DNA of 64,000 nt from Brevundimonas halotolerans (GCF_003730275.1 NZ_QTTA01000010.1:186001-250000), one strand, 5' to 3'; positions 44,230 through 53,891 are shown, counted from the first letter of the stretch. Translations and numbers: made by a program. Notes: generated by a model from the sequence alone, not told the origin.

Positions 44230-46014
44230 TCAGGGGGCCAGAACCGCCGGGGTCATGCGCAGCAGCAGGTCGCCGCCCTGACCAATGGCGGCCAGACGGC
44301 TCGACACATGGCCGAGCACATTGGCGGCATAGACCTCGTAAAGTGCGATGCGGCCGTCCAGCCAGTCGGCGTCCCCCTCGCCATTGGCCTTGAGCGTCTG
44401 GGCCGCCAGCGCGCCCCGGGCCAGGAACCAGCCACCGATCACGTCGCCCATCAGCTTCAGATAGGCGTCGGCCGCAGTCAGTACATCGGCGGTGCCATCT
44501 TCGGCCGCCTTGCGATCCAGCAGCCACAGGGTGGCGTCCTCGACTGCCGACAAGGCGTTGGCCATCCGCTCGACCGGCTTGCCGTCATAGAGGGCCGCAA
44601 GAGGAGTCAGGACCGTCTTCATCTCCTCTATCAGCAGGCGCGCCGAGGCCCCACCGTCCTGCGACAGCTTGCGGCCAACCAGATCCATGGCCTGGATGCC
44701 ATTGGTGCCCTCATAGATCGGGGCGATGCGGGCATCGCGGTAGTATTGGGCCGCGCCCGTCTCCTCGATGAAGCCCATGCCGCCGTGGATCTGGATGCCC
44801 ATCGAGGCGACCTCGACCCCCATGTCGGTTGACCAGGCCTTGGCGATCGGCGTCAGCAGGTCCTCGCGGCCCTTCCACTGGCGGGCGACATCCGGATCGG
44901 CCGAGCTACGGGCCAGATCGGCGGCCATGCCGGTCGCCAGACAGATAGCGCGCCCGGCGGCGATCCGGGCCTTCATGACCGACAGGGTGCGGCGCACATC
45001 GGGGTGGTCAAGGATCGGGGCCGAGGCCTCGCCGGTCCAGACCGACCGGCCCTGACGGCGGTCCGTGGCATAGGCCAGGGCGTTCTGATAGGCGCGCTCG
45101 GCGATGCCCACACCCTCGACGCCCACGGCCACGCGGGCGGCGTTCATCATGGTGAACATATGGGCCAGCCCCTCATTGGGAAGGCCGACCAGTTCGGCGG
45201 TGGCGCCTTCATAGGCCATGACACAGGTGGGCGAGGCGTGGATGCCCAGCTTGTGTTCGACCCCGACCGGGCGGAAGGCGTTGCGTTCGCCCCGCGAGCC
45301 GTCGGCGTTCAGCAGGTATTTGGGCGCCAGGAACAGGCTGATGCCCTTGGGGCCCAGGGGGGCGTCGGGCAGGCGGGCGAGGACCATGTGGACGATATTG
45401 TCCGTCATGTCGTGGTCGCCCCAGGTGATGTAGATTTTCTGGCCGTTGAGGCTGTAGGTGCCGTCGCCCTTGGGCGTTGCTGTGGCCGTCAGGGCGCCGA
45501 GGTCCGAGCCGGCATTGGGCTCGGTCAGGACCATGGCCCCGGTCCATTCGCCGGAGATCAGCTTTTCGAGATAGGTGGTCTTCTGGGCCTCGGTGCCGTG
45601 GGCCTCCAGCGCCTCGATGGCCGCCAGCGACAGCATGGGACACAGGCCAAAGGCCATATTGGCCGAGTGCACGGTCTCGAACGCGGCCAGCTCCAGCGCC
45701 TTGGGCAGGCCCTGACCGCCGTGCGCCGTCGGGGCGGCCAGCCCCATCCAGCCCCCCTCGATGAAGGTGCGATAGGCCTCGCCAAAGCCCGGCGCGGGAA
45801 TCACCCCGTCGCCTTCCAGCTTCGAGCCCGCGCGGTCCCCGGACACGTTCAGGGGCGCCAGCGTGCCCTCGGAGACCTGACCGGCGGCCTCGAGCACAGC
45901 ATCGACCACATCGGCGTCAAGGTCGGGATAGGCCCCGGTGGCCTGAAGGTCCTCAAGGCCGAGGACGTGCTTCAGGGTGAAACCCAGGTCGCGAAGCGGG
46001 GCGCGGTAACTCAT
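44230..46014 (-). CDS. acyl-CoA dehydrogenase (DmdC-like, with C-terminal extension)
   Basis: 594 residues from ATG at 46014, with AAGGGAG upstream. FAD-dependent alpha,beta-oxidation of an acyl-CoA. Marks are MVLTEPNAGSDLGALTATAT, GIHASPTCVMAYEGATAELV, IQIHGGMGFIEETGAAQYYR and IYEGTNGIQAMDLVGRK with the catalytic Glu. The ~120-residue C-terminal domain is the one found in 3-methylmercaptopropionyl-CoA dehydrogenases and long-chain relatives. Substrate not deducible. Confidence 0.92.
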   Translation of the reverse strand: MSYRAPLRDLGFTLKHVLGLEDLQATGAYPDLDADVVDAVLEAAGQVSEGTLAPLNVSGDRAGSKLEGDGVIPAPGFGEAYRTFIEGGWMGLAAPTAHGGQGLPKALELAAFETVHSANMAFGLCPMLSLAAIEALEAHGTEAQKTTYLEKLISGEWTGAMVLTEPNAGSDLGALTATATPKGDGTYSLNGQKIYITWGDHDMTDNIVHMVLARLPDAPLGPKGISLFLAPKYLLNADGSRGERNAFRPVGVEHKLGIHASPTCVMAYEGATAELVGLPNEGLAHMFTMMNAARVAVGVEGVGIAERAYQNALAYATDRRQGRSVWTGEASAPILDHPDVRRTLSVMKARIAAGRAICLATGMAADLARSSADPDVARQWKGREDLLTPIAKAWSTDMGVEVASMGIQIHGGMGFIEETGAAQYYRDARIAPIYEGTNGIQAMDLVGRKLSQDGGASARLLIEEMKTVLTPLAALYDGKPVERMANALSAVEDATLWLLDRKAAEDGTADVLTAADAYLKLMGDVIGGWFLARGALAAQTLKANGEGDADWLDGRIALYEVYAANVLGHVSSRLAAIGQGGDLLLRMTPAVLAP

Positions 46015-46118
46015 TGGGACTCCCTTGATCGAACAGGTAGCGATACGATTGCGCCGACACTTGGCCGGGATCGCTTCATTTGCCAAGTTTGCTCCACTGC
46101 CGTCACGGAAGGGAAGTC

Positions 46119-46670
46119 ATGGCTGAGCCCCGGAACCGATACTCGCAGGTGTCCCTGATCCTGCACTGGCTGATCGCCCTGATGGTGATCGGTCAGATCG
46201 CCCTGATCATGGCGCATGACGCCACCGAGGGCGATCTCAGCCGGTCCTTCGTCATGCTTCACAAGGCTGTGGGGTTGTCGATTCTGGTGCTGACGCTGGT
46301 GAGGCTGGGCTGGCGGATCGCCAATCCTGCCATTCCGCTGCCGGCGGAGATGCCGAAATGGCAAGCCCTGCTGGCCCGCGGCACGCATGTGCTGTTCTAT
46401 CTGGTGCTGATCAGCATGCCGCTCGGCGGGTGGGCCGCATCCTCGGCCGCAGGTCGCGACATCGACTTCTTCGGCCTGTTCAACTGGCCGCTGCTGCCGA
46501 TCTCCGGCGGGCGCGAGGTCGCGGGGCAGTTCATGGATGCCCACGAAATGGGCGCCAAGCTGCTGTACGTCCTGTTGGCGATGCATATCCTCGGGGCGCT
46601 CAAGCACCACTTCGTCGACCGTGACAATGTGCTGCACCGGATGCTGCCCTTCATTCCCCGCCGCCCGTGA
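46119..46670 (+). CDS. cytochrome b561
   Basis: 183 residues from ATG at 46119. Four transmembrane helices with heme-ligand His residues in SLILHWLIALMVIGQ, FVMLHKAVGLSILV, FYLVLISMPLGGWAASSAAG and GALKHHFVDRD. Bacterial b561 moves electrons between quinol or superoxide and partner redox proteins in the inner membrane. It is coupled by overlap to the following TsaC gene (GTGA). Confidence 0.93.
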   Translation: MAEPRNRYSQVSLILHWLIALMVIGQIALIMAHDATEGDLSRSFVMLHKAVGLSILVLTLVRLGWRIANPAIPLPAEMPKWQALLARGTHVLFYLVLISMPLGGWAASSAAGRDIDFFGLFNWPLLPISGGREVAGQFMDAHEMGAKLLYVLLAMHILGALKHHFVDRDNVLHRMLPFIPRRP

Positions 46671-47587
46671 GTGATCGGGTCGCGGAGGCCGCGGCGGCCC
46701 TGTCGCGCGGCGAGCTTGTGCTGTTGCCGACCGAGACCGTCTACGGGCTGGCCGCCGACGCCGGCAATGCCGAGGCCGTGGCCCGCATCTTTGCCGCCAA
46801 GGGCCGCCCACGCTTCAACCCCCTGATCGCCCATGTCGACAGCGTCGAAGCGGCCGCGCGGGTGGGCCAAATGACCCCGATGGCCGAGGCCCTCGCCGCC
46901 CGCTTCTGGCCCGGTCCGCTGACGCTGGTGCTGCAGGCCCTGCCCGACGGTCCGGTCTGTGATCTCGCACGGGCGGGGCTGGACAGTGTGGCGGTGCGGC
47001 TGCCCGCCCATCCGCTGGCGCGTGCGGTCATCGGCGCGTCTGGCGGCCCTGTCGTGGCCCCGTCGGCCAACCGCTCTGGCCGCCCCAGCCCCACGACCTT
47101 TGCCGACGCCGTGGAGGAGACCGGACCGTCCGCTGCGGTGACGCTGGACGGTGGGGACTGTGAGGTCGGGCTGGAGAGTACCGTCGTCTCCCTGCTGGGG
47201 GATCGTCCGCGCCTGTTACGCCCCGGCAGTGTCACGCGCGCCGGGATCGAGGCCGTGATTGGGCCGCTGGAGGCCGACGCGGGCGAGGGGCACCGGTCGC
47301 CCGGGCGACTGACCCTGCACTATGCGCCCGACGCGCCGGTCCGGATCGAGGCCGCAGATGCCGCTCCGGGCGAGATCCTGCTGGGCTTCGGCCCCGGCGT
47401 CGGCGATCCGCGCTGGAGCCTCAGTCCCTCAGGCGATCTGACCGAGGCGGCTGCGCGCCTGTTCCGCCTGTTGCGCGAGGCCGACCGTGAGCATCCAACC
47501 GGGATTGCCGTGTCGCCGATTCCCGACACGGGGCTGGGTGAAGCCATCAACGACCGCTTGCGCCGGGCTGCAGGGTTCGTCGGTTAG
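46667..47587 (+). CDS. tsaC: L-threonylcarbamoyladenylate synthase (Sua5/TsaC family)
   Basis: 306 residues. Makes threonylcarbamoyl-AMP for the t6A37 modification of ANN-reading tRNAs. The YrdC domain (about 1-190) has LLPTETVYGLAADAGNAEAV, KGRPRFNPLIAH and SANRSGRPSPTTFADAVEE. The extra ~110 residues form the Sua5 C-terminal domain with SPGRLTLHYAPDAPVRI. So it is the long Sua5 form. Its stop overlaps the patatin gene by four bases on the opposite strand. Confidence 0.94.
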   Translation: MSDRVAEAAAALSRGELVLLPTETVYGLAADAGNAEAVARIFAAKGRPRFNPLIAHVDSVEAAARVGQMTPMAEALAARFWPGPLTLVLQALPDGPVCDLARAGLDSVAVRLPAHPLARAVIGASGGPVVAPSANRSGRPSPTTFADAVEETGPSAAVTLDGGDCEVGLESTVVSLLGDRPRLLRPGSVTRAGIEAVIGPLEADAGEGHRSPGRLTLHYAPDAPVRIEAADAAPGEILLGFGPGVGDPRWSLSPSGDLTEAAARLFRLLREADREHPTGIAVSPIPDTGLGEAINDRLRRAAGFVG

Positions 47588-48618
47588 AGGAAACGAGCCT
47601 TGAGATCGACGCTGGGCGTCCTGCCGACGTGGGCCAGACAGTCGCTGATCCAGACGTCCGCCGCTGCCCGGCCCTTGTCCTTCAGCCGGTTGAGGAAGGT
47701 CCATTCCGTGTCGAATTTCGACCGTAGCGGCAGGTCCGACAGATGGGTGTCAGCCTCGATGGCGTGCATCCGCAGCTTGCGATAGCCGTCGTCGCCGGTC
47801 TGGTTCAGCCGCCCGGCCTCAATCAGGTCCTGAACGAAGGCGACGGCCCGCAGTTCGGCCACCAGCGGGGCGTTGAAGACGATCTCGTTCAGACGATCCA
47901 TGATCACATCGGCGTCCCGGGGCGTCTCGTCCCGCTGGAACGGGTTGAGCGGCAGCAGCAGGATATCATCGGGGGTCGAGGCATAGAACAGCGGCCACAG
48001 CGGCGGATTGGCCAGATAGCCCCCGTCCCAATAGGGCTCGCCCTCGATCTCGACCGCCTGGAACAGGTGCGGCAGACAGGCCGAGGCCAGCAGCACATCC
48101 GCGGTCAGTTCGGCATTGTCGAACAGACGAACGCGGCCCTGTTTGACCGCCGTCGTGGCCACGAACAGCTGGATGTCAGATCCCCGGACCGCCTCGAAAT
48201 CGACGACCGCGCCCAGAACTCGTCGAAGAGGATTGAGGTTGAACGGATTGAATTGATAGGGCGACATGGTCATGGCCAGGCTTTCGGCCGACCGCCACAG
48301 GGGCGTATCCTTCATCCAGGCCGGGCTGAAGGTTGCGCTCCAGATCGAGCTGTCGCCAAAGACGTTGCGGCCACCGGACAGATTGATCTCGCGCCACAGC
48401 TTGTCTAACGCCTTCCGGGCCCCGTCGAAGCCTCCAGCCTCGAGACCGGAAATCAGGGCGGCGGCGTTCATGGCACCGGCCGAGGCGCAGGTCACGGCGC
48501 GGTAATCCAGCGCCTCAGTCTCCAGCAACCGGTCCAGCACACCCCACTGGAAGGCCCCATGCGAGCCTCCGCCCTGCAGGGCCAGGCAGACCGGCGGAGG
48601 AGGGGCCTTGCGCGCCAT
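47584..48618 (-). CDS. patatin-like phospholipase family protein
   Basis: 344 residues. The oxyanion motif LQGGGSHGAFQWGVLDRL is at the start. The nucleophile elbow reads CASAG (residues 44-48, Ser46 the likely nucleophile), where the family has GxSxG. The Asp of the dyad is in YWDGGYLANPPLWPL. Probably a serine lipid acyl hydrolase. The first elbow Gly being Cys is unusual. Close to the hydroxybutyrate dehydrogenase gene, which supports a lipid or PHB-related role. Confidence 0.9.
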   Translation of the reverse strand: MARKAPPPPVCLALQGGGSHGAFQWGVLDRLLETEALDYRAVTCASAGAMNAAALISGLEAGGFDGARKALDKLWREINLSGGRNVFGDSSIWSATFSPAWMKDTPLWRSAESLAMTMSPYQFNPFNLNPLRRVLGAVVDFEAVRGSDIQLFVATTAVKQGRVRLFDNAELTADVLLASACLPHLFQAVEIEGEPYWDGGYLANPPLWPLFYASTPDDILLLPLNPFQRDETPRDADVIMDRLNEIVFNAPLVAELRAVAFVQDLIEAGRLNQTGDDGYRKLRMHAIEADTHLSDLPLRSKFDTEWTFLNRLKDKGRAAADVWISDCLAHVGRTPSVDLKARFL

Positions 48619-48623
48619 CCGGC

Positions 48624-49412
48624 CTAATGCGCCGTCCAGCCACCGTCGATCGAGAAGGCGGTGCCGTTGGCGGACGCCCCGAGGTCGGAGACCAGATAGA
48701 GGAAGATGCCGACCAGTTCATCGGTCGTCACGAACCGCTTGGTCGGCTGGGATTTGAGGATGATCTCTTCCAGCACGCGGTCCTTTGAGATGCCGTGGGT
48801 GCGGGCCTGATCGGCGATCTGCTTGTCGACGATTGGCGTCTCGACAAAGCCGGGGCAGATGGCGTTGCAGGTGATCCCCTCGCGCGCCAGTTCCAGCCCG
48901 ACGGTCTTGGTCAGGCCGATCACGCCGTGCTTGGCGGCGACATAGGCGGACTTGAAGGGGCTGGCCACCAGACCGTGAGCCGAGGCGACATTGATGATCC
49001 GGCCGCGGCCCTGGGCCTTCATGATCGGCACCGCCGCCCGCGTGGCATAGAAGGCCGACGACAGGTTGATGGCGAGGATCTGTTCCCACTTGTCGGCGGG
49101 AAATTTCTCGATGGCCTCGACGTGCTGGACGCCGGCGTTGTTGACCAGAATGTCCAGCCGTCCCAACTCGTGCTTGGCAAAGGCCACCATGTCGGCGACC
49201 TCTTCGCCGTGACGCATGTCGGCCCCGTGATAGCGGACGCGCACGCCACAGGCGGCCTCCATCTCGGCGCGATTGCGCTCGATCTCGGACGGGTCACCCA
49301 GACCGTTCAGCACCACATCGCCGCCGCGCGCAGCCACAGCCCGGGCCAGAGCCAGCCCAATCCCGGAGGTCGACCCCGTGATCACCGCGACCTGGCCGCG
49401 CAGGTCATTCAT
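48624..49412 (-). CDS. bdhA: 3-hydroxybutyrate dehydrogenase (short-chain dehydrogenase)
   Basis: 262 residues from ATG at 49412. SDR marks: VAVITGSTSGIGLALARAVA, NNAGVQHVEAIEKFP, the Ser/Tyr/Lys active site in NVASAHGLVASPFKSAYVAAKHG, and PGFVETPIVDKQI. The QHVEAIEKFP and late SIDGGWTAH patterns fit PHB-cycle D-3-hydroxybutyrate dehydrogenases. An ATG at 49472 with weak TAGG upstream would add 20 polar residues. Five bases separate it from the patatin gene. Confidence 0.88.
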   Translation of the reverse strand: MNDLRGQVAVITGSTSGIGLALARAVAARGGDVVLNGLGDPSEIERNRAEMEAACGVRVRYHGADMRHGEEVADMVAFAKHELGRLDILVNNAGVQHVEAIEKFPADKWEQILAINLSSAFYATRAAVPIMKAQGRGRIINVASAHGLVASPFKSAYVAAKHGVIGLTKTVGLELAREGITCNAICPGFVETPIVDKQIADQARTHGISKDRVLEEIILKSQPTKRFVTTDELVGIFLYLVSDLGASANGTAFSIDGGWTAH

Positions 49413-49544
49413 GTCGCGCGGGCGGGCCTGTTCGGACTCTGCCTTGTCACCGCGCTTGGGCCACTGGAACATCGAATGCCTATTCGTGAGTGAAACGTGG
49501 CGTGATCTATAGCGGGTGATGCTGCGGTGCGCCACGCGGCGATG

Positions 49545-50315
49545 TCAGGAATTTCCTGTTCGGGTGAATATCCAGTCGTTCTCGGTCGACGGGCTGGCCT
49601 GAAAGCCATAGCCGTCGCGGTCAAAGGCCTTGAGATCCTCGGCCCGGTCGATGCGATTTTCGATGGCGTAGCGCGCCATCGTGCCGCGCGCCTTCTTGGC
49701 AAAGAAGGAGATGATCCGGCTTTCGCCGTCCTTCTCTTCGCGGAAGTGGATGTTGACAACCGGCAGCTTCAGCGCCTTGGCGTCCACGGCACCGAAATAC
49801 TCCTGGCTGGCCAGATTGACGAGGGTCGGATCAGCATGGCCCTCGGCATCGGCGTTGAGGGCCTTGGAGATCCGGTCGCCCCAGAAGTCGTAAAGGCTCG
49901 ACCCCCGGCGGGTCTTCAGCCGCGTGCCCATCTCAAGCCGATAGGGCTGGATCCGGTCCAGCGGCCGCAGCAGGCCGTACAGCCCCGACAGGATGCGCAG
50001 GTGATCCTGCGCCCAGCCCAGATCGTCTGCGGCAAGGCTGCGGGCGTCCAGGCCCTGATAGACATCGCCGGCGAAGGCGAGCGCGGCCTGCAGGCCGTCT
50101 TCACTGTCGGGGTCAAAGGCCTTGAACCGAACCTGATTCAGCTTCGCCAGATCGGCCGAGATACCCATCAGCCGCCGCAGATCGGCCTGGGTCTGGCGCC
50201 GCGCCGTCACCGACAGGCTGCGGACGTCATCGGTCATCCGGTGCGCCGTCGCGGGCACGTCGGTTGCGGGGTCTGAGAAGTCCAGCCGCTTGGCCGGAGA
50301 CAGGATCATCAGCAC
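49545..50315 (-). CDS. yaaA: peroxide stress protein YaaA
   Basis: 256 residues, the usual length. MLMILSPAKRLDFSDPATDV at the N terminus, GDVYQGLDARSLAADDLGWA, LYGLLRPLDRIQPYRLEMG and NIHFREEKDGESRIISFFAKKARG are signatures. YaaA limits DNA damage from peroxide by lowering free iron; it belongs to the DUF328 DNA-binding family. Confidence 0.96.
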   Translation of the reverse strand: MLMILSPAKRLDFSDPATDVPATAHRMTDDVRSLSVTARRQTQADLRRLMGISADLAKLNQVRFKAFDPDSEDGLQAALAFAGDVYQGLDARSLAADDLGWAQDHLRILSGLYGLLRPLDRIQPYRLEMGTRLKTRRGSSLYDFWGDRISKALNADAEGHADPTLVNLASQEYFGAVDAKALKLPVVNIHFREEKDGESRIISFFAKKARGTMARYAIENRIDRAEDLKAFDRDGYGFQASPSTENDWIFTRTGNS

Positions 50316-50393
50316 ATCGGGTCTCCCTTTGACGGGGGCTGACTTAGTCAGGTTCGTCCGGGAATGAAACCGGCGGCAGTCCGTCGCAGGGGT

Positions 50394-51800
50394 TCAGAAC
50401 AGGACGCCGGGGTTGAGGGTCCCCAGCGGGTCCAGCGCCTTGCGAACCGCGCGCATGGCATCCAGTTCGACCTCCGATTTGTAGCGGCGTGCCTCGTCGG
50501 TCTTCAGCCGCCCCAGGCCATGCTCGGCCGATATCGAGCCGTCATAGCGCGCGACGATGTCGTGGACGATCCGCGACCCGGCTTCCCAGCGGGCCAGAAA
50601 CGCTTTCAGGTCCGCGCCTTCGGGACACAGGACGTCATAATGAAGATTGCCGTCGCCGACGTGGCCGAAGACGCTGATCCGGGCGCCGGGCTCAAAGGCC
50701 TCGACGGCTGCCGAGGCCTCCTCGATGAAGTCTGCAATCTGCGAGACGGGCACGGAGACGTCGTGCTTCCAGCCGCCGCCCTCGGGCTTCAGCCCTGCCG
50801 ACTGTTCCTCCCGCAGCCGCCAGAAGGCCGCAGCCTGGGTCTGGTTAGCAGCTATGGCGGCATCCTGGATCAGGCCATCCTCGAAGGCCCCGGCCAGCAG
50901 CCGTTCCAGCGCCGCAGGAGCTGTGTCGGCATCGCCCGAGCCCAGCTCGATCAGCACCGACCAGGGCGGAGCGCTCTCCAGCGGTTCACGTGTGTCGGGG
51001 ATCCATTTCAGGACCAACTCGGTGCCGAGCCGCTTCATCAGTTCGAAAGCCTCAACGCCGCCGCCCGACTCGGCCTTCGCGCGGGCGAGCAGTGCGACCG
51101 CCTGCTGCGGCGTGTCCAGCCCAACCATGGCCGTGGCCCGCCCCCGCAGAACCGGCGACAGCTTCAGGGTCGCGGCTGTGATGATGCCCAACGTCCCCTC
51201 GGCCCCGATCAGCAGCTGTTTCAGATCATAGCCCGTGTTGTCCTTGCGCAGTCGCTTCAGCCCGTTGAACACGCGCCCGTCGGCCAGAACGGCCTCGATG
51301 CCCAGCACCAGGTTGCGCGCCATGCCGTAGCGCAGCACCGACGTGCCGCCCGCATTGGTCGACAGCACCCCGCCGACGGTCGCCGTACCCTCGGACGCGA
51401 GGCTGAGCGGAAAGCGCCGCTGGACCGCCAGTGCTGCCTGCTGGGCTTCGTGCAGGGTCACCCCCGCTTCGACCGTCAAGGCGTCATCGAGAGGGCTGAC
51501 GTCTCGAATGGCGCGCAGACGGCGGGTGGTCAGCAGGACCTCGCCCATCGGGATCTGGCCGCCGACCAGGCCCGTGTTGCCGCCCTGGGGGGTGATCGCC
51601 ACCCGATGCCGCGCACAGATGGCGACCACGGCAGCAACCTCGGCTGTCGAGCCCGGCTGCAGCAACAGGGGGGTGTGGCCCTGCCAGCGATCCCGCCATT
51701 CTCGCAGATAGGGGGCGAGGGTATCGGCATCCTCGCTCCACCCCTTGGGACCAAGGGCGGCTTTCAGCTTGGAGAGGGCCTGGGGGGAGGGGACAGCCAT
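50394..51800 (-). CDS. FAD-binding oxidoreductase (D-2-hydroxyglutarate dehydrogenase/GlcD type)
   Basis: 468 residues. The FAD-binding-4 domain has TPQGGNTGLVGGQIPMGEVL, AGVTLHEAQQAALAVQRRFP and GAEGTLGIITAATLKL. The C-terminal FAD-oxidase C domain ends with YDGSISAEHGLGRLKTDEA and the HVGDGNLHYDVL metal site. The closest layout is D-2-hydroxyglutarate or D-lactate dehydrogenase, oxidising a 2-hydroxyacid to a 2-oxoacid. Divergent from the NUDIX gene with 40 bases between. Confidence 0.9.
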   Translation of the reverse strand: MAVPSPQALSKLKAALGPKGWSEDADTLAPYLREWRDRWQGHTPLLLQPGSTAEVAAVVAICARHRVAITPQGGNTGLVGGQIPMGEVLLTTRRLRAIRDVSPLDDALTVEAGVTLHEAQQAALAVQRRFPLSLASEGTATVGGVLSTNAGGTSVLRYGMARNLVLGIEAVLADGRVFNGLKRLRKDNTGYDLKQLLIGAEGTLGIITAATLKLSPVLRGRATAMVGLDTPQQAVALLARAKAESGGGVEAFELMKRLGTELVLKWIPDTREPLESAPPWSVLIELGSGDADTAPAALERLLAGAFEDGLIQDAAIAANQTQAAAFWRLREEQSAGLKPEGGGWKHDVSVPVSQIADFIEEASAAVEAFEPGARISVFGHVGDGNLHYDVLCPEGADLKAFLARWEAGSRIVHDIVARYDGSISAEHGLGRLKTDEARRYKSEVELDAMRAVRKALDPLGTLNPGVLF

Positions 51801-51840
51801 ATCCGCTTGTCTCAGATGCCGGGGCCGGGGAAAAGGGCGG

Positions 51841-52281
51841 ATGACTGATCTGCCATCGACCGACTGTCCTCCGATGAGCGCGCCGGTCGCGGCCGTGGGG
51901 GTGATCTGCTTGCGCGGCGATCAGGTCCTGCTGATTCGACGGGGTCAGCCGCCGCGACTGGGCGAGTGGAGCCTGCCGGGCGGGCGGGTCGAGCCCGGAG
52001 AGACCCTGCGCGACGCCGCCTTGCGTGAACTGGCCGAGGAAACCGGAGTCGAGGCGGACCTCGGCCCGCTGGTCGATGCGGTCGACGGCATTTTCCCCGA
52101 GAGTGGACGCCACTATGTGCTGATCGACTTCCTCGCGCGCTGGACGTCGGGCGAGCCGGTTGCCGGAGACGACGCTGCTGATGCTCGCTTCTGGCCACTG
52201 GACGAGGTCGAGCAACACGTCGCCTGGGCTGAGACGATCCGCGTCATCCGGCTGGCGGTGGCGCGGCTCGCGGCAGAGTGA
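51841..52281 (+). CDS. NUDIX hydrolase
   Basis: 146 residues from ATG at 51841. The Nudix box GGRVEPGETLRDAALRELAEETG is intact (Gx5Ex7REVxEExG pattern). The N-terminal VAAVGVICLRGDQVLLIRRG and EWSLPGG are usual. It cleaves a nucleoside-diphosphate-linked compound; the substrate is unknown. An ATG at 51874 is an alternative start. The DNA strand context does not suggest a shared operon with the SPFH gene that follows 79 bases later. Confidence 0.9.
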   Translation: MTDLPSTDCPPMSAPVAAVGVICLRGDQVLLIRRGQPPRLGEWSLPGGRVEPGETLRDAALRELAEETGVEADLGPLVDAVDGIFPESGRHYVLIDFLARWTSGEPVAGDDAADARFWPLDEVEQHVAWAETIRVIRLAVARLAAE

Positions 52282-52359
52282 TGCACCCTTGTCCGGTTTC
52301 TGTGGCGGGGCGGCGTTTTACCGCCTAGCCTGTCGCAAACACAGGGAGACGCGTGGCTG

Positions 52360-53373
52360 ATGCAAATCTTGGATATCTTTGGAATCGTGGTCGTCGTCTT
52401 TGCGGTGATCCTGCTCTTCAGCGTGATCAAGATCGTGCCGCAGGGCCGGGAGTTCACGGTCGAGCGCTTCGGCAAATACACCAAGACCCTGTCGCCCGGC
52501 ATCAGCCTGCTGACCCCGTTCGTCGAGCGCATCGGGCGCCGTATGAACATGATGGAGCAGGTCCTCGACGTCCCCCAGCAGGAGGTCATCACCAAGGACA
52601 ACGCCATGGTGAAGGTCGACGCCATCGTCTTCATCCAGGTGATGAGTGCCTCGGCCGCGGCCTATCGGGTTGAGGACCTGCCCTATGCCATCACCCAGCT
52701 GTGCTCGACCAACCTCAGGACCGTGATCGGCTCGATGGAGCTGGACGAGGTCCTGTTCCAGCGCGACAGCATCAACAGCCGCCTGCTGACGGTTATCGAC
52801 GCGGCGACCGAGCCCTGGGGCGTCAAGGTCAACCGGATCGAGATCAAGGACCTGACCCCGCCGGTCGACATCACCAATGCCATGGCCCGCCAGATGAAGG
52901 CCGAGCGCGAGCGGCGCGCCGTCATCACCGAGGCGGACGGCGAGAAGCAGGCCGCCATCGCGCGCGCCGAGGGCGCCAAGCAGTCGGCCATCCTCGAGGC
53001 CGAGGGCCGCCGCGAAGCTGCCTTCCGCGACGCCGAGGCCCGTGAACGCGAGGCCGAGGCCGAGGCCAAGGCCACCGCCATGGTGTCGCAGGCGATCGCA
53101 GCCGGCGACGTCAACGCCATCAACTACTTCATCGCCCAGAAGTATGTGGAGGCGTTCGCCGAGCTGGCCCGCAGCCCGCAACAGCGGACCGTCATCGTGC
53201 CCGCCGAGATGTCGGGCCTGGTCGGCACCCTGGCCGGAGTCGGCGAACTGGTCGGCCTGGCCCGCGAGCAGCAGACCCGCACGCCGCCGACCGCGCCGCA
53301 ACCGCAGCGGACCGCCGCGCCGCGCACCCCGCCGACCCGCCCCGCCGGGGGTGGTTCGGTGCCCCGTACCTGA
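52360..53373 (+). CDS. SPFH domain / band 7 protein (QmcA/stomatin type)
   Basis: 337 residues. One N-terminal transmembrane helix (FGIVVVVFAVILLFSVIKIV), the SPFH domain with VPQGREFTVERFGKYTKTLS and VPQQEVITKDNAMVKVDAIV, then a long coiled coil (about 180-270) rich in Glu/Ala/Arg and a Pro-rich tail. Such proteins build membrane rings and hold FtsH or other proteases. The next gene is its NfeD partner. Confidence 0.93.
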   Translation: MQILDIFGIVVVVFAVILLFSVIKIVPQGREFTVERFGKYTKTLSPGISLLTPFVERIGRRMNMMEQVLDVPQQEVITKDNAMVKVDAIVFIQVMSASAAAYRVEDLPYAITQLCSTNLRTVIGSMELDEVLFQRDSINSRLLTVIDAATEPWGVKVNRIEIKDLTPPVDITNAMARQMKAERERRAVITEADGEKQAAIARAEGAKQSAILEAEGRREAAFRDAEAREREAEAEAKATAMVSQAIAAGDVNAINYFIAQKYVEAFAELARSPQQRTVIVPAEMSGLVGTLAGVGELVGLAREQQTRTPPTAPQPQRTAAPRTPPTRPAGGGSVPRT

Positions 53374-53390
53374 CGGCAGGACAGACGCAC

Positions 53391-53852
53391 ATGGACGCGC
53401 TCATTTCGCTTCACGCCAGCCAGCCGTGGTGGATATGGCTGGGCCTCGGCCTCGTACTGCTGGCCGTGGAGTCGGCCCTGTCGAGCGAGTGGCTGCTGTG
53501 GCCGGCGGTTTCGGCCGGGATCGTCGCGGTGCTGACGGCCATCGGCCTGCGCTACGGCTTTGCGGTCGAGATCATCGCCTTCGGCCTGCTGACAGCGGGG
53601 CTGACCCTGCTGTCGAACCGGCTGATCAAGCGGATGAACCCGGTCGACATGCCCGACATCAACGACCGGGATTCGCGGCTGATCGGACAGCAGGCCCAGG
53701 TCATCACGCCGTTTCTGGACGGGCGGGGCCGGGTGTTCATCTCGGGCTCCGAGTGGGCCGCCGAGCTGGAGGGCGAGGCTTCTCCGGCTATCGGCTCGCG
53801 CGTCGTTGTCGAGGCCATCCAGGGCGCTCGCCTCAAGGTCCGGACCCCCTGA
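53391..53852 (+). CDS. NfeD family protein
   Basis: 153 residues. Two to three transmembrane helices (about 15-75, WWIWLGLGLVLLAVESALSS), then an OB-fold from about 90 with LIGQQAQVITPFLDGRGRVF and GSEWAAELEGEASPAIGSRV. It is the short NfeD form that always pairs with an SPFH gene; here it follows with 17 bases between. Confidence 0.93.
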   Translation: MDALISLHASQPWWIWLGLGLVLLAVESALSSEWLLWPAVSAGIVAVLTAIGLRYGFAVEIIAFGLLTAGLTLLSNRLIKRMNPVDMPDINDRDSRLIGQQAQVITPFLDGRGRVFISGSEWAAELEGEASPAIGSRVVVEAIQGARLKVRTP

Positions 53853-53861
53853 ACAGCAAAA

Positions 53862-53891
53862 GGCCCGTCCCCTCCGAAGAGAGGGCGGGCC
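53862..53891 (-). terminator. Rho-independent terminator of the cold-shock gene
   Basis: GGCCCG-T-CCCCTC and GAGGG-CGGGCC form a GC-rich stem around the loop CGAAGA. On the minus strand it is followed by TTTTGC, so it ends cspA transcription; it may also stop NfeD read-through. Confidence 0.8.
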
